From: JAIQFF01 sp963788505
Lineage (GTDB): Bacteria > Acidobacteriota > Terriglobia > Terriglobales > Acidobacteriaceae
DNA length: 64,000 nt
Assembly (NCBI GenBank): GCA_963788505.1
Contig: CAWBGY010000008.1
Coordinates: 124,001-188,000, forward strand
Reading direction: 5' to 3'
The notes under the pieces were generated by a model. The model saw nothing but the letters and a program-made list of their open reading frames with translations, made no database searches and was not told the DNA's origin. The translations under genes were made by a program, and so were the position numbers. How positions within the stretch are numbered: position 1 is the first letter of the stretch; the number at the start of each line of letters is the position of its first letter. Positions 1-8,400 of the stretch are shown here, piece by piece.

Positions 1-1233
1 TCAGGAGCGCAGGTTGTCGCCCGCGCCAACGCGTGGCTCGCCCGCAATTCCAAGGGGCCGTTCTTCCTCTGGGTGCAGCTGAACGATCCCCAGACTGCAT
101 CCCCCACTTCCTACAACGCCGCCGTCGCCGCGGCCGACGCCGCGACAGGAAAGCTGATCGCCGCTCTGCGAAGCAGCAAGTTATACGATGATGCGCTGAT
201 CGTGATTGCTTCCGACCACGGCCAGTCTCTCGGCGCGCATGGAGAAGAAACCCACGGGGTCTTTCTCTACGATGAAACCATCCACGTGCCCCTGATGCTG
301 AAGTTGCCCCAGAATCAAAGCGCGGGAAAGCGTGTGACTGCCCGGGCCAGCCTGGTGGACGTTGCTCCCACCATCCTAGAAATCGCGGGCGTGCCCATTC
401 CTTCGCAGATGCAGGGCCAGTCCTTACTGAGAATCGCGAAAGCGAACACCGATCAGGCGGCTTACTCGATCAGTGATTTTCCGCGGCGCGCATTCGGATG
501 GAGTTCGCTGGAATCCTGGCGCGTGGGAAAGTATCTTTACATCCGCGCCCCCAAGCCGGAGCTCTACGATCTCTCGGCGGATCCGGGCGCGACCCGTAAC
601 CTGGCGCAGACCTCCAAGGCCACACTGGAGACCATCGCCGGCCAGCTGGACGCTTTCGACCGGCGTTTCAGCGATGCGGGGAATTCTTCCGGGCCTGAGC
701 TTACGTCCAGCGAAATGCAGAAGCTGGCGTCGCTGGGATACGTCGGCCTGCAGAAATCATCGGCTTCGGCGAGCGCGACGGCGACGGGAGTCGATCCCAA
801 GGATGAGATCGCGGACGCGAACAAGGTCTTGTCCGCGCTGGCGCTGCTCGATGAAGGAAAGGCGGAGCGGGCGACGTCGATCCTCTCACCTTTGTTGGCT
901 GTTGCCTCACAAATGTATCTGGCGCAGTTCGTCATGGGTGCCTCCCTGTCCCGGCAGCAAAAGTATCCCCAGGCCATTGAGTATTTGCGCCATGCGATCG
1001 AGCTGCAGCCCGACTCGACCTGGGCGCACTACGAGATGGGTTCCACCCTCCTGAAAAGCGGCGATTACAAGACTGCGGTCATCCATCTGGAAATTGCCTC
1101 CAGCCGCCTGCCTGACTTCGCCGAGGCCCACGCCCTCCTGGCCCAGGCTTACGATCATCTGGGCCGCGCCGAGGATGCCAAGCGCGAGCGCTCCAAAGCG
1201 ACTGCGGCCGCACCTGCCCCACGAAGGCCCTAA
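1..1233 (+). CDS. Sulfatase-family (alkaline phosphatase fold) hydrolase with C-terminal TPRs, 5' end missing
   Basis: The frame is open from the first base, so the gene begins outside the window; 410 residues are visible. FFLWVQLNDP near the start and SDHGQSLGAHGEETHG further on are the metal-site and substrate-loop blocks of sulfatase/phosphoglycerate-mutase type enzymes, and VDVAPTILEIAGVP is the usual end block of that domain. From about residue 280 onward the protein contains two or three tetratricopeptide repeats (for example YPQAIEYLRHAIELQPDS and YKTAVIHLEIASSRLPD). Sulfatase-TPR fusions are familiar in Acidobacteriota. The substrate cannot be told, because the N-terminal part with the catalytic Cys/Ser is missing. 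It lies upstream of sulfate uptake genes but is separated from them by a promoter region and a terminator. Confidence 0.85.
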   Translation, partial: SGAQVVARANAWLARNSKGPFFLWVQLNDPQTASPTSYNAAVAAADAATGKLIAALRSSKLYDDALIVIASDHGQSLGAHGEETHGVFLYDETIHVPLMLKLPQNQSAGKRVTARASLVDVAPTILEIAGVPIPSQMQGQSLLRIAKANTDQAAYSISDFPRRAFGWSSLESWRVGKYLYIRAPKPELYDLSADPGATRNLAQTSKATLETIAGQLDAFDRRFSDAGNSSGPELTSSEMQKLASLGYVGLQKSSASASATATGVDPKDEIADANKVLSALALLDEGKAERATSILSPLLAVASQMYLAQFVMGASLSRQQKYPQAIEYLRHAIELQPDSTWAHYEMGSTLLKSGDYKTAVIHLEIASSRLPDFAEAHALLAQAYDHLGRAEDAKRERSKATAAAPAPRRP

Positions 1234-1280
1234 GCCCCACCAGATCGTCGGTATCCAACCTGGTTCTTGAAAATAATACG

Positions 1281-1304
1281 ATAATGTCTATTATGTTAGT
1301 AGAC
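1281..1304. promoter_or_regulatory. Overlapping small inverted repeats upstream of the cys leader, possible operator
   Basis: ATAAT-GTCT-ATTAT (1281-1294) is a perfect 5-base inverted repeat, and GTCTA (1286-1290) pairs with TAGAC (1300-1304). The AT-rich block lies just upstream of the proposed promoter of the sulfate operon, where an Rrf2/CymR- or CysB-like regulator might bind. The symmetry is seen; regulator identity is speculation. Confidence 0.25.
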
Positions 1305-1337
1305 TTATGTTTTACTTTTCGCGTATACTGTTTCCCG
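1301..1337 (+). promoter_or_regulatory. Candidate promoter of the cys leader, possibly leaderless transcript
   Basis: TATACT at 1324-1329 is a good -10 hexamer. Its expected start point (6-8 bases downstream) is at or next to the A of the leader-peptide ATG at 1338, and there is no Shine-Dalgarno sequence between. No convincing -35 is visible at 1301-1307. This suggests the leader peptide is translated from a leaderless or nearly leaderless mRNA. Confidence 0.4.
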
Positions 1338-1427
1338 ATGGTAACCAGCCACATCTCCACGCCTTGTACGTGTACGTGCTGTCGTTGCGCATGTCGCGGA
1401 ACTCGTGGGCATGGGGATGGAATGTAG
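1338..1427 (+). CDS. Cysteine-rich leader peptide of the sulfate transport operon (29 aa)
   Basis: The ORF runs from ATG 1338 to TAG 1425-1427 and encodes 29 residues. Residues 10-19 read CTCTCCRCAC, so six of ten consecutive codons are for Cys (codons at 1365, 1371, 1377, 1380, 1386 and 1392). Such runs are the hallmark of amino-acid-sensing leader peptides; polycysteine leaders that respond to cysteine supply are known from mycobacteria. It is followed by a terminator and by cysP. The peptide itself probably has no function beyond setting the ribosome position. No ribosome-binding site is seen; see the promoter entry. Confidence 0.75.
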   Translation: MVTSHISTPCTCTCCRCACRGTRGHGDGM

Positions 1428-1490
1428 CCGAAGTAAAACATTCAATTTCTCAAGCGGCCCACGATCCTGAATCGTGGGCCGTTTGCTTTT
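1356..1490 (+). promoter_or_regulatory. Cysteine-responsive transcription attenuator upstream of cysP
   Basis: Three alternative pairings can be read. Segment 2, CGTGGGC at 1404-1410, is perfectly complementary to GCCCACG at 1457-1463 (segment 3). Segment 3 is also the left arm of the terminator hairpin 1456-1465/1471-1480. Segment 1, TCCACG at 1356-1361, can pair with segment 2 (1404-1409, one wobble). A ribosome stalled at the Cys codons 1365-1394 leaves segment 2 free to pair with segment 3, which prevents the terminator. A ribosome reaching the stop at 1425 covers segment 2, so the terminator forms. The geometry fits the trp/his type of attenuation, with low Cys-tRNA switching the operon on. 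Pairings are seen; the mechanism is inference. Confidence 0.7.
1452..1490 (+). terminator. Intrinsic terminator of the cys leader
   Basis: GGCCCACGAT (1456-1465) and ATCGTGGGCC (1471-1480) form a perfect 10-bp stem. It extends to about 14 bp with the flanking AAGC/GTTT bases, has a loop of five and is followed by GCTTTTTA. It lies between leader peptide and cysP, so it must be overridden for transporter expression. Confidence 0.75.
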
Positions 1491-1544
1491 TACGGCCCCG
1501 GCGCCAGGCTTGTGGTGACGCGTGAATCTTCAAAGGGGAAGGTA

Positions 1545-2570
1545 ATGCAGGGGAAACTCCTGGTGATTATCGGGTTGCTGTTTGCGGGGTCTCTGGTCAT
1601 GGTGTCGATTCCGGGTCGCGCGCAGGGAGACCAGGTTTCGCTGCTCAATGTCTCTTACGACCCGACGCGCGAGCTGTATCAGGAATTTGATCAGGCCTTC
1701 GCGAAATACTGGAAGGCCAAGACCGGCCAGACCGTGACCATCGAGCAGTCCCATGCCGGCTCCAGCAAGCAGGCGCGAGCGGTGATCGATGGATTGCAGG
1801 CTGACGTTGTGACCCTGGCTCTCGCTTACGACATCGACGCGATTTCCCAGAACGCCGGGCTGCTCCCGGCGGACTGGCAGACGCGCTTGCCGCAGAACAG
1901 CACGCCTTATACCTCGACCATCGTCTTCCTGGTGCGCAAAGGGAATCCCAAACACATCAAGGACTGGGACGATCTGGTGAAGCCGGGAATTTCAGTCATC
2001 ACGCCCAATCCAAAGACCTCGGGCGGTGCCCGCTGGAACTACCTCGCGGCCTGGGCCTACGCGCTCAAGCAACCCGGCGGAAACGAACAGAAGGCGCAGG
2101 ATTTCGTGAAACGCCTCTACAAGAATGTTCCGGTCCTTGATTCCGGAGCACGCGGCGCCACCACTACCTTTGTGCAGCGTGAAATCGGCGACGTCCTTCT
2201 GGCCTGGGAAAACGAGGCCTTCCTTTCGATCAGGGAACTGGGCCCCGACAAAGTCGAAATCGTCGTGCCCTCGCAAAGCATCCTGGCGGAGCCGCCGGTG
2301 TCGATCGTGGACAAAGTCGTGGACAAGAAAGGCACCCGGGCCGTGGCCCAGGCTTATCTCGAGTACCTGTACACGCCCGAGGGTCAGGAAATCGCGGCCA
2401 AAAATTACTATCGGCCGCGGCTCGACTCGGTGGCGAAAAAGTACGCGGCAACTTTCCCCAAGATCAAGCTGGTCACTGTCGACGATGTTTTCGGGGGCTG
2501 GCAAAAGGCGCAGAAGACACACTTTGCCGACGGAGGCGTGTTCGACCAGATCTATCAGCCCAATCAGTAA
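1545..2570 (+). CDS. cysP: Sulfate ABC transporter substrate-binding protein
   Basis: Periplasmic sulfate/thiosulfate-binding protein of the Sbp/CysP family, 341 aa. The N-terminus MQGKLLVIIGLLFAGSL is a signal peptide with likely cleavage after GRAQG. Family blocks NVSYDPTRELYQEFDQAF, QSHAGSSKQARAVIDGL and KTSGGARWNYLAAWAYAL are present. ATG 1545 was chosen because AGGGGAAGG (about 1533-1542) precedes it; an in-frame upstream GTG at 1512 lacks one. It is the first gene of cysPTWA, two bases from cysT, downstream of the Cys attenuator. Either sulfate or thiosulfate may be the ligand. Confidence 0.95.
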   Translation: MQGKLLVIIGLLFAGSLVMVSIPGRAQGDQVSLLNVSYDPTRELYQEFDQAFAKYWKAKTGQTVTIEQSHAGSSKQARAVIDGLQADVVTLALAYDIDAISQNAGLLPADWQTRLPQNSTPYTSTIVFLVRKGNPKHIKDWDDLVKPGISVITPNPKTSGGARWNYLAAWAYALKQPGGNEQKAQDFVKRLYKNVPVLDSGARGATTTFVQREIGDVLLAWENEAFLSIRELGPDKVEIVVPSQSILAEPPVSIVDKVVDKKGTRAVAQAYLEYLYTPEGQEIAAKNYYRPRLDSVAKKYAATFPKIKLVTVDDVFGGWQKAQKTHFADGGVFDQIYQPNQ

Positions 2571-2572
2571 CT

Positions 2573-3439
2573 ATGACTTTCACGTTCAAAAAACGCAGCA
2601 ACCTGCCGGGCTTCGGACTGGCGCTGGGCTACACCGTGTTGTATCTCAGCCTGATTGTCCTGATCCCGCTGGCTGCGACGTTTCTGAAAGCCACATCGCT
2701 GAGCTGGGGACAGTTCTGGCACATCGTCACCTCTGCGCGCGCCCTGGCTTCTTATCGTCTGACCTTTGGAGCCTCACTCATCGGCGCTTTGATCAATCTG
2801 GTGTTCGGAGTTCTGGTTGCTTGGGTGCTGGTCCGCTACCGTTTTCCCGGCAGGCGGCTGTTCGATTCCCTGGTCGATCTGCCATTCGCCCTGCCCACTG
2901 CGGTTGCCGGCATCGCGCTGACCACCATCTACGCGCCCAACGGCTGGCTCGGCCGCCCGCTGGCGTCCATTGGGATCAAGTCTGCCTACTCTCCCCTGGG
3001 TGTGGCCATCGCGCTGACCTTCATTGGGCTGCCGTTTGTAGTGCGAAGCGTGCAGCCGGTCCTCGAAGACATGGACAAGGAACTCGAGGAAGCCGCGGCC
3101 AGTCTCGGGGCCAGGCGCTGGCAGACATTCTCACGGGTGGTGCTGCCCACAATTCTGCCGGCAGCGCTGGCCGGTTTTGCCATGGCCTTTGCCCGCGCGG
3201 TCGGCGAATACGGCTCGGTGGTGTTTATCTCGGGCAATATGCCGATGCGAACCGAAATCACACCCTTGCTGATCATGACCAAGCTTGACCAGTTCGATTA
3301 TGCGGGCGCCACCGCCATCGCCGTGGTCATGCTGGTGTTTTCGTTGGCTTTACTGCTGCCCATCAATCTTTTGCAGAAGTGGAGCAGCAGCCGGGAAGAA
3401 AAGACTACGGAATTGATTCCTGATGTGATCGAGACATAG
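2573..3439 (+). CDS. cysT: Sulfate ABC transporter permease CysT
   Basis: Inner-membrane permease (288 aa, also called CysU) that forms the channel of the sulfate importer with CysW. About six hydrophobic segments are visible. The EAA loop that docks on the ATPase reads LEEAAASLGARRWQTF followed by LPTILPA, and LPFALPTAVAGIALT is a CysT-typical block. ATG 2573 follows the cysP stop after two bases. The C-terminal tail is polar and cytoplasmic. Confidence 0.95.
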   Translation: MTFTFKKRSNLPGFGLALGYTVLYLSLIVLIPLAATFLKATSLSWGQFWHIVTSARALASYRLTFGASLIGALINLVFGVLVAWVLVRYRFPGRRLFDSLVDLPFALPTAVAGIALTTIYAPNGWLGRPLASIGIKSAYSPLGVAIALTFIGLPFVVRSVQPVLEDMDKELEEAAASLGARRWQTFSRVVLPTILPAALAGFAMAFARAVGEYGSVVFISGNMPMRTEITPLLIMTKLDQFDYAGATAIAVVMLVFSLALLLPINLLQKWSSSREEKTTELIPDVIET

Positions 3440-3442
3440 AAG

Positions 3443-4351
3443 ATGGCCACAACCACATTCGCCGCAGGAAAACTTCGAACCCCGCGGACCGCGACCGCGG
3501 CGACCAGCGAGTCCGCCCTGGTGCGCTGGGTCCTGATCGGCGTGGCTGTGCTCTTTCTGGCGCTGTTCATCTTCCTGCCGCTGGCGATTGTTTTTTCCCA
3601 GGCTTTTACAAAAGGGGTTTCGGCTTATTGGACGAGCTTGCGCCAGCCCGATGCCCTGTCCGCGATCCGCCTGACCCTGCTGACGGCGGCCATTGCCGTA
3701 CCCCTGAATCTCGTTTTCGGCGTGGCTGCGGCATGGGCCATCGGCAAGTTCGAATTTCTCGGCAAGAGTCTGTTGATCACCCTGATCGATCTGCCCTTCT
3801 CGGTGTCTCCGGTCGTATCAGGCCTGGTCTTTGTGCTGCTTTTCGGTTTGCAGGGAGTGCTGGGGCCGTGGCTGGCCCGGCATGATTTGCAAGTCATCTT
3901 CGCGGTGCCCGGAATCGTGCTGGCTACGATCTTCGTGACTTTTCCCTTTGTGGCTCGCGAGTTGATCCCGCTGCTGCAAGCGCAGGGACAAGAGGAAGAA
4001 GAAGCAGCCCTGGCCCTGGGCGCCAGCGGCTGGCAGACTTTTTTCCGTGTAAGTCTGCCCAACATCAAGTGGGGACTCCTTTATGGCGTGATTCTCTGCA
4101 ATGCCCGCGCCATGGGCGAGTTTGGTGCAGTTTCGGTGGTCTCCGGCCATATCCGGGGACGCACCAATACCATGCCCCTGCACGTCGAAATTCTCTACAA
4201 CGAGTACCAGTTCTCGGCCGCTTTCGCGGTCGCGTCCCTGTTGACCCTGCTGGCTCTGGCAACATTGCTGGTCAAGACCGTGGTCGAATGGAGAGCGCGG
4301 CGTCAACTGGCGGAATCCGCGCGCTGGGACGAAGAAGGGCAAACCGCATGA
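3443..4351 (+). CDS. cysW: Sulfate ABC transporter permease CysW
   Basis: Second permease subunit of the sulfate importer, 302 aa. After a polar N-terminus of about 25 residues there are six hydrophobic segments. The EAA docking loop is EEEAALALGASGWQTFFRV followed by LPNIKWG, and GEFGAVSVVSGHIRGRTNTMP is the characteristic CysW block near the C-terminus. It starts three bases after cysT, and its stop overlaps the cysA start (ATGA), indicating translational coupling. Confidence 0.95.
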   Translation: MATTTFAAGKLRTPRTATAATSESALVRWVLIGVAVLFLALFIFLPLAIVFSQAFTKGVSAYWTSLRQPDALSAIRLTLLTAAIAVPLNLVFGVAAAWAIGKFEFLGKSLLITLIDLPFSVSPVVSGLVFVLLFGLQGVLGPWLARHDLQVIFAVPGIVLATIFVTFPFVARELIPLLQAQGQEEEEAALALGASGWQTFFRVSLPNIKWGLLYGVILCNARAMGEFGAVSVVSGHIRGRTNTMPLHVEILYNEYQFSAAFAVASLLTLLALATLLVKTVVEWRARRQLAESARWDEEGQTA

Positions 4352-5379
4352 GTATCGAAGCCAAGAACATCACCAAGAAATTCGGACGCTTCACCGCGCT
4401 CGACCAGGTAGATCTGCACGTCCCCTCGGGCGAACTGGTAGCGCTGCTGGGCCCGTCCGGCTCCGGGAAGACAACGCTTCTGCGCATCATCGCGGGGCTG
4501 GAATTTGCCGACACCGGAACTATTCTTTTCGACGGCGAAGACACCACGCACCGCACCGCCCGCGACCGGCGCGTCGGCTTCGTATTCCAGCACTACGCGC
4601 TGTTCCGGCACATGACCGTGTTTGAGAACATCGCCTTTGGACTTAAAGTCCGCCCCCGGAGCGTGCGCCCGTCGAAAGCGCAAATTCATGCCAAGGTCCA
4701 CGAGTTGCTCCGGTTGATCCAGCTGAAGAATCTGGCCGGCCGCTATCCCGCCCAACTCTCCGGAGGCCAGCGCCAACGGGTCGCGCTGGCCCGCGCGCTG
4801 GCCGTCGAGCCCAGCGTCCTGCTGCTCGACGAACCCTTCGGGTCATTAGATGCAAAAGTCCGGCTGGAATTGCGCCGCTGGCTGCGGCAGCTGCATGATG
4901 AAGTCCACATCACCAGCGTTTTCGTTACCCACGACCAGGAAGAGGCTTTGGAAGTTTCCGACCGGGTCGCGGTGATGAATGAAGGCCGCATCGAGCAGGT
5001 CGGCAGTCCGGACGAGGTCTACCATCGCCCGCTCACACCCTTCGTTTACAACTTTCTCGGCAATGTGAACCTGTTCCACGGCCGGATCGATGAGGAAGCG
5101 CCCGCCATCCACGATGCCGCGACAGGAGAGTTCGTCTATGTGCGCCCACACTTGCTGGAGATTCAGCGCCAGCCCAACGGCGGGAGCAATTTTCGAGCCA
5201 CCATCAAACACATCAACTCCGCCGGCCCTCTGGTGAAAATCGAAGCGCTGAGCGAGTGGGGAGCGCCGGTCCAGGTCGAAATGTCGCAGGAAAAATTCCA
5301 GGAACTTCAGCTCACCAAAGAGGAAACGGTCTTCATCATTCCCAAGGAGCTGAAGGTATTTCAGACCAAAACGGTCTAG
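4348..5379 (+). CDS. cysA: Sulfate/thiosulfate ABC transporter ATP-binding protein
   Basis: ATPase of the sulfate importer, 343 aa. It shows Walker A GPSGSGKTT, Q-loop FVFQHYALF, signature LSGGQRQRVALARAL, Walker B LLLDEPFGSLD and H-loop VFVTHDQEEAL. The last 100 residues form a TOBE-like regulatory domain. ATG 4348 overlaps the cysW stop by four bases; a longer open frame upstream only shadows cysW. CysA energises uptake of sulfate for cysteine synthesis. It is the last gene of the operon; a terminator lies about 300 bases downstream. Confidence 0.95.
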   Translation: MSIEAKNITKKFGRFTALDQVDLHVPSGELVALLGPSGSGKTTLLRIIAGLEFADTGTILFDGEDTTHRTARDRRVGFVFQHYALFRHMTVFENIAFGLKVRPRSVRPSKAQIHAKVHELLRLIQLKNLAGRYPAQLSGGQRQRVALARALAVEPSVLLLDEPFGSLDAKVRLELRRWLRQLHDEVHITSVFVTHDQEEALEVSDRVAVMNEGRIEQVGSPDEVYHRPLTPFVYNFLGNVNLFHGRIDEEAPAIHDAATGEFVYVRPHLLEIQRQPNGGSNFRATIKHINSAGPLVKIEALSEWGAPVQVEMSQEKFQELQLTKEETVFIIPKELKVFQTKTV

Positions 5380-5511
5380 GGTGAGGGTGCGCGAAGCACC
5401 CAATCAGGTCGCCGCCGCTCTCGGTACTGCTGGTCTCGCTGTTGGGCCTCGCTGCGGTTGCAGCATGCGGTTTGCGCTTTGGGCTGCTCTCACCCCAACA
5501 AGAGAATCCTG

Positions 5512-5600
5512 AATTACTGTCACGAAATCGCCATCGCACTCAAAACCCTGTTGTCGGGCATAGGCCCGGTCAATGAGTGTAATCGCGTGTTAACAACATT
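5512..5600. repeat. Accessory-region palindromic repeat, copy A
   Basis: The right arm TGAGTGTAATCGC followed by GTGTTAACAACA (5574-5598) matches copies B and C. The left arm AATCGCCATCGCACTCAAAACC is a degraded version of the AATCGCGATTACACTCACTAACC arm of copy B. The spacer holds CGGGC-ATAG-GCCCG. It sits between cysA and the 3' end of the kinase-propeller gene. Confidence 0.6.
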
Positions 5601-5682
5601 TATCCCTATTGAATCTCCTAAGCCCTTGTTTTTCGTCCAAGTGGATTGTTTCCCAGTAGCCCATGACTCTGGCACTGCGTGA

Positions 5683-5703
5683 CAAAGGCCCCGCCTTTTT
5701 TTA
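5683..5703 (+). terminator. Probable terminator of the cysPTWA operon
   Basis: AAAGGC (5684-5689), loop CCC, GCCTTT (5693-5698), then continuing Ts to 5702. The T run lies on the + side, which suits the sulfate operon. The convergent kinase gene ends at 5720. Confidence 0.5.
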
Positions 5704-5719
5704 GCCTATCCATACTGCT

Positions 5720-8323
5720 TCAATGAAAATCGGAACCCTTCGTCCACTTGGCGGAATAGATCTGAACCACGCTGGTGTCGCTCATCATGGCGGGCCGGCC
5801 ATCGGCGGTAAGGCTGAGAAAGTTCTCCAACCCGTCGGAGATGACGTTTAAGCCGTCCAATTTTGTAATCAACTCCCACTTCCCGTCCGGAATCGAAAGG
5901 CGATACACTCCAGGCGCTACCGAAGTCACGGCCATATAGATAGATTTGCTGTCGCTCGACCACAGCCAGTATCCCCAAGGGAGGTCAAATTTCTTTAGGT
6001 CCTTCCAGGTGCCGCTCTGCGCCGCGTACAGCATCATCCGCGATGGGTTCTGGGCCATTGCGACCATGTATTTTCCATCCGGCGACCACGACGGCACATA
6101 AAAGCCCTCCGAACCGGGCATGATGGATGTCTTCCGGGTAGCAAGATCAAGCACTTTGATTCCCGGAAGTTTCTCCCCCGGCCGGGGAAAATCATTGAAG
6201 GCGATTGCTTTCCCGTCGGGCCGCCAGTCAGGGGCGACCTCGCTCTTAGGGTTTGCCACCAGCTTTTCCGGAGTGCCTCCGTCAAGCGAAACCAGGTAAA
6301 GCTGGTTCCAGTCGGAAAACACAATGTTCTTGCTGTCGGGTGACCATTGCGGCATGGCGGCATAGATGTCGGTCAACTGGAGCTTTTCGCTTCCGTCCAG
6401 CCTGCTGCGCCACAGATAATGCCGCGGGTATTCCAGGTAAACCATCCATGTCCTGTCAGGTGAGATCACGAACTCCGTCGCCGCCAAACCATCCAGGAAG
6501 GGGACGAACCGCTTCTGTTGCGGATCGTAGACGTGCATCGCGCCCTGGGAGATCCGCCCGATCATGAATAGTCCGGTGCTGTCGCGGCTGGGCGTCGCTG
6601 CCAAAACATCGATCTGGCCCGCCGTAAGGCGGACCGCTGTGGGTTTTTTCCAGAACTCGAACCAGTGTGGCCTTACGGTTTCGTAAATGTTGTTCGTCCC
6701 CTCCCGCCGCGACATGAAGACAAAATGTTCCCCATCCGGGGTCCATTGCCCTTGCTCTTGAGCAGCATCCTCCGGCCAATCGAGCGCGAGCCGATGGGGG
6801 TGGGTGCCATCGACATTCAACTCCCAAATCTGAGACGCAGGATCGGCGCCACCTTCAGAAACGGTCACGCGAATCCGACGGGAATCGGGCGAAAAATACG
6901 GCCAGTCGACGCGTCTGGGCGCATCCCATATCTTTTTCAGGTTCGCGCCATCTCTGTCGCTAACATAAACAGAGCTCAAATCGGCATAGGCGATCGAGTG
7001 TCCATCAGGAGACCAGTGCGCATCCAGCGCCATCCGGCTCCCCAACATCTTCGGATAGCCTCCCAGAACCGGAACCGACCAGATCGACCCTCGTCCGGTT
7101 TCGTCGTTTATATCGGGTTTCAGCGCCAGCATCTCCGATGCACCCGGAGAAATATCCAGCATTCTCATTCCGGGAATCGAAACTCGCAGCGGAGCCTCGG
7201 AGCCACCATTGACCGACATTTCCACGGGATGGCCTTGACTCTGAAAATAGAGCCGGGTTCCATCCGTGACCAGCGGGCCATCCTTGAGGTCGGGAGAAAA
7301 AGTGATTTGCTGTGAATTGAGAAATCCTGAAACCGGCGGCGGAGCATTCACAGTGACGATCAGAAACGCGAGAATGGCGACGACCACAACGGCCAATGCT
7401 TGAATCGACCTCGAATGCAGCCAATCGAAGCGCCGGGGAAGGGCCTGGATCTTTCCCGTCGACAGCGAAGCACCACTCGTCTGACGCTTGAGGCGCCGGA
7501 GGTCGATCATCAAATCGTTGGCGGATTGGTATCTGTCGTCCCGGTCCTTCTCCAGCGCCTTGTCGATGACTCGTTGGAATTCTTCCGGAACCGCTGGGTT
7601 TGCCAAGTTGGCGGGTTGGGGCTGGCCACGCAAAATCTCGGCGATGACTGTGGCTGCGGAGTCTCCCCTAAACGCACAGCGCCCGGTTGCCATTTCGTAC
7701 AGGACCGCGCCAAAGGAAAAGATATCGCTGCGGGCGTCGACCTCCTTCTCTTGCGCCTGTTCCGGGGACATATAGGCGATGGTTCCAAGGATCTGCCCTC
7801 GCGCCGTGACCGGGCCAGAGAGCGTGGGTGTATCTGCTATCGCGCCTAGCGCCTGGAAATGTTTGGCCAGCCCGAAATCCAGAAGTTTTGCTGTGCCACG
7901 GCTGGTCACAAAGATGTTCGAGGGTTTGACGTCGCGATGGACAATGCCTCTTTTGTGCGCAGCCTCGAGGCCATCGGCAATCTCCAAAGCCAGGCTTAGG
8001 AGCGCTTCCAGTGGCACCGGGCGTCCGCCAATCCTGGTTTGCAGTGTCTGGCCTTCCAGAAGTTCCATGGCGATAAAGGCTCGGCCATCCTGCTCGCCGA
8101 TGTCGTGAATCGTGCAGATGTTGGGATGGTTCAACGCGGAAGCGGCCTGGGCCTCCTGCTGAAAGCGGGCCAGGGCCTGTGGGTCGCGGGCAACTTCTTC
8201 GGGTAGAAACTTGAGTGCTACGAAACGATGCAGACGCGTGTCTTCAGCTTTGTAGACGATGCCCATCCCGCCACCGCCGAGCTTCTCGACGATGCGGTAA
8301 TGCGAGATAGTCTGGTTGATCAC
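5720..8323 (-). CDS. Transmembrane Ser/Thr protein kinase with TolB-like beta-propeller sensor domain
   Basis: About 867 residues from GTG 8323, which gives the family-typical start MINQTISHYRIVEKLG; TTG 8335 and TTG 8359 are alternatives. The kinase domain is complete: glycine loop GGGGMGIVYKAED, Lys near 38, HRDVKPSN (catalytic Asp near 131), LLDFGLAKH (DFG Asp near 149), YMSPEQAQ. A single membrane segment follows (IQALAVVVVAILAFLIV). The outer part of about 540 residues has repeated WSPDGKxI/WSPDSKxI blades typical of TolB/WD40-like propellers. Such fusions are abundant in Acidobacteriota and probably sense an envelope signal. It lies between repeat copies A and B. Confidence 0.88.
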   Translation of the reverse strand: MINQTISHYRIVEKLGGGGMGIVYKAEDTRLHRFVALKFLPEEVARDPQALARFQQEAQAASALNHPNICTIHDIGEQDGRAFIAMELLEGQTLQTRIGGRPVPLEALLSLALEIADGLEAAHKRGIVHRDVKPSNIFVTSRGTAKLLDFGLAKHFQALGAIADTPTLSGPVTARGQILGTIAYMSPEQAQEKEVDARSDIFSFGAVLYEMATGRCAFRGDSAATVIAEILRGQPQPANLANPAVPEEFQRVIDKALEKDRDDRYQSANDLMIDLRRLKRQTSGASLSTGKIQALPRRFDWLHSRSIQALAVVVVAILAFLIVTVNAPPPVSGFLNSQQITFSPDLKDGPLVTDGTRLYFQSQGHPVEMSVNGGSEAPLRVSIPGMRMLDISPGASEMLALKPDINDETGRGSIWSVPVLGGYPKMLGSRMALDAHWSPDGHSIAYADLSSVYVSDRDGANLKKIWDAPRRVDWPYFSPDSRRIRVTVSEGGADPASQIWELNVDGTHPHRLALDWPEDAAQEQGQWTPDGEHFVFMSRREGTNNIYETVRPHWFEFWKKPTAVRLTAGQIDVLAATPSRDSTGLFMIGRISQGAMHVYDPQQKRFVPFLDGLAATEFVISPDRTWMVYLEYPRHYLWRSRLDGSEKLQLTDIYAAMPQWSPDSKNIVFSDWNQLYLVSLDGGTPEKLVANPKSEVAPDWRPDGKAIAFNDFPRPGEKLPGIKVLDLATRKTSIMPGSEGFYVPSWSPDGKYMVAMAQNPSRMMLYAAQSGTWKDLKKFDLPWGYWLWSSDSKSIYMAVTSVAPGVYRLSIPDGKWELITKLDGLNVISDGLENFLSLTADGRPAMMSDTSVVQIYSAKWTKGSDFH

Positions 8324-8400
8324 GGAATCGAGCAATAGTAGGTTGGGGTGCGAGGGCAAGTCAATGAAAGCCCGGAAGTTGGCGGCATCTCACAAAGAGT

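Noticed and set aside
1307..1525. 72-codon ORF over the cys leader region
   Set aside because: It lies out of frame with the Cys-rich leader, runs through the terminator hairpin and has no ribosome-binding site or family resemblance.
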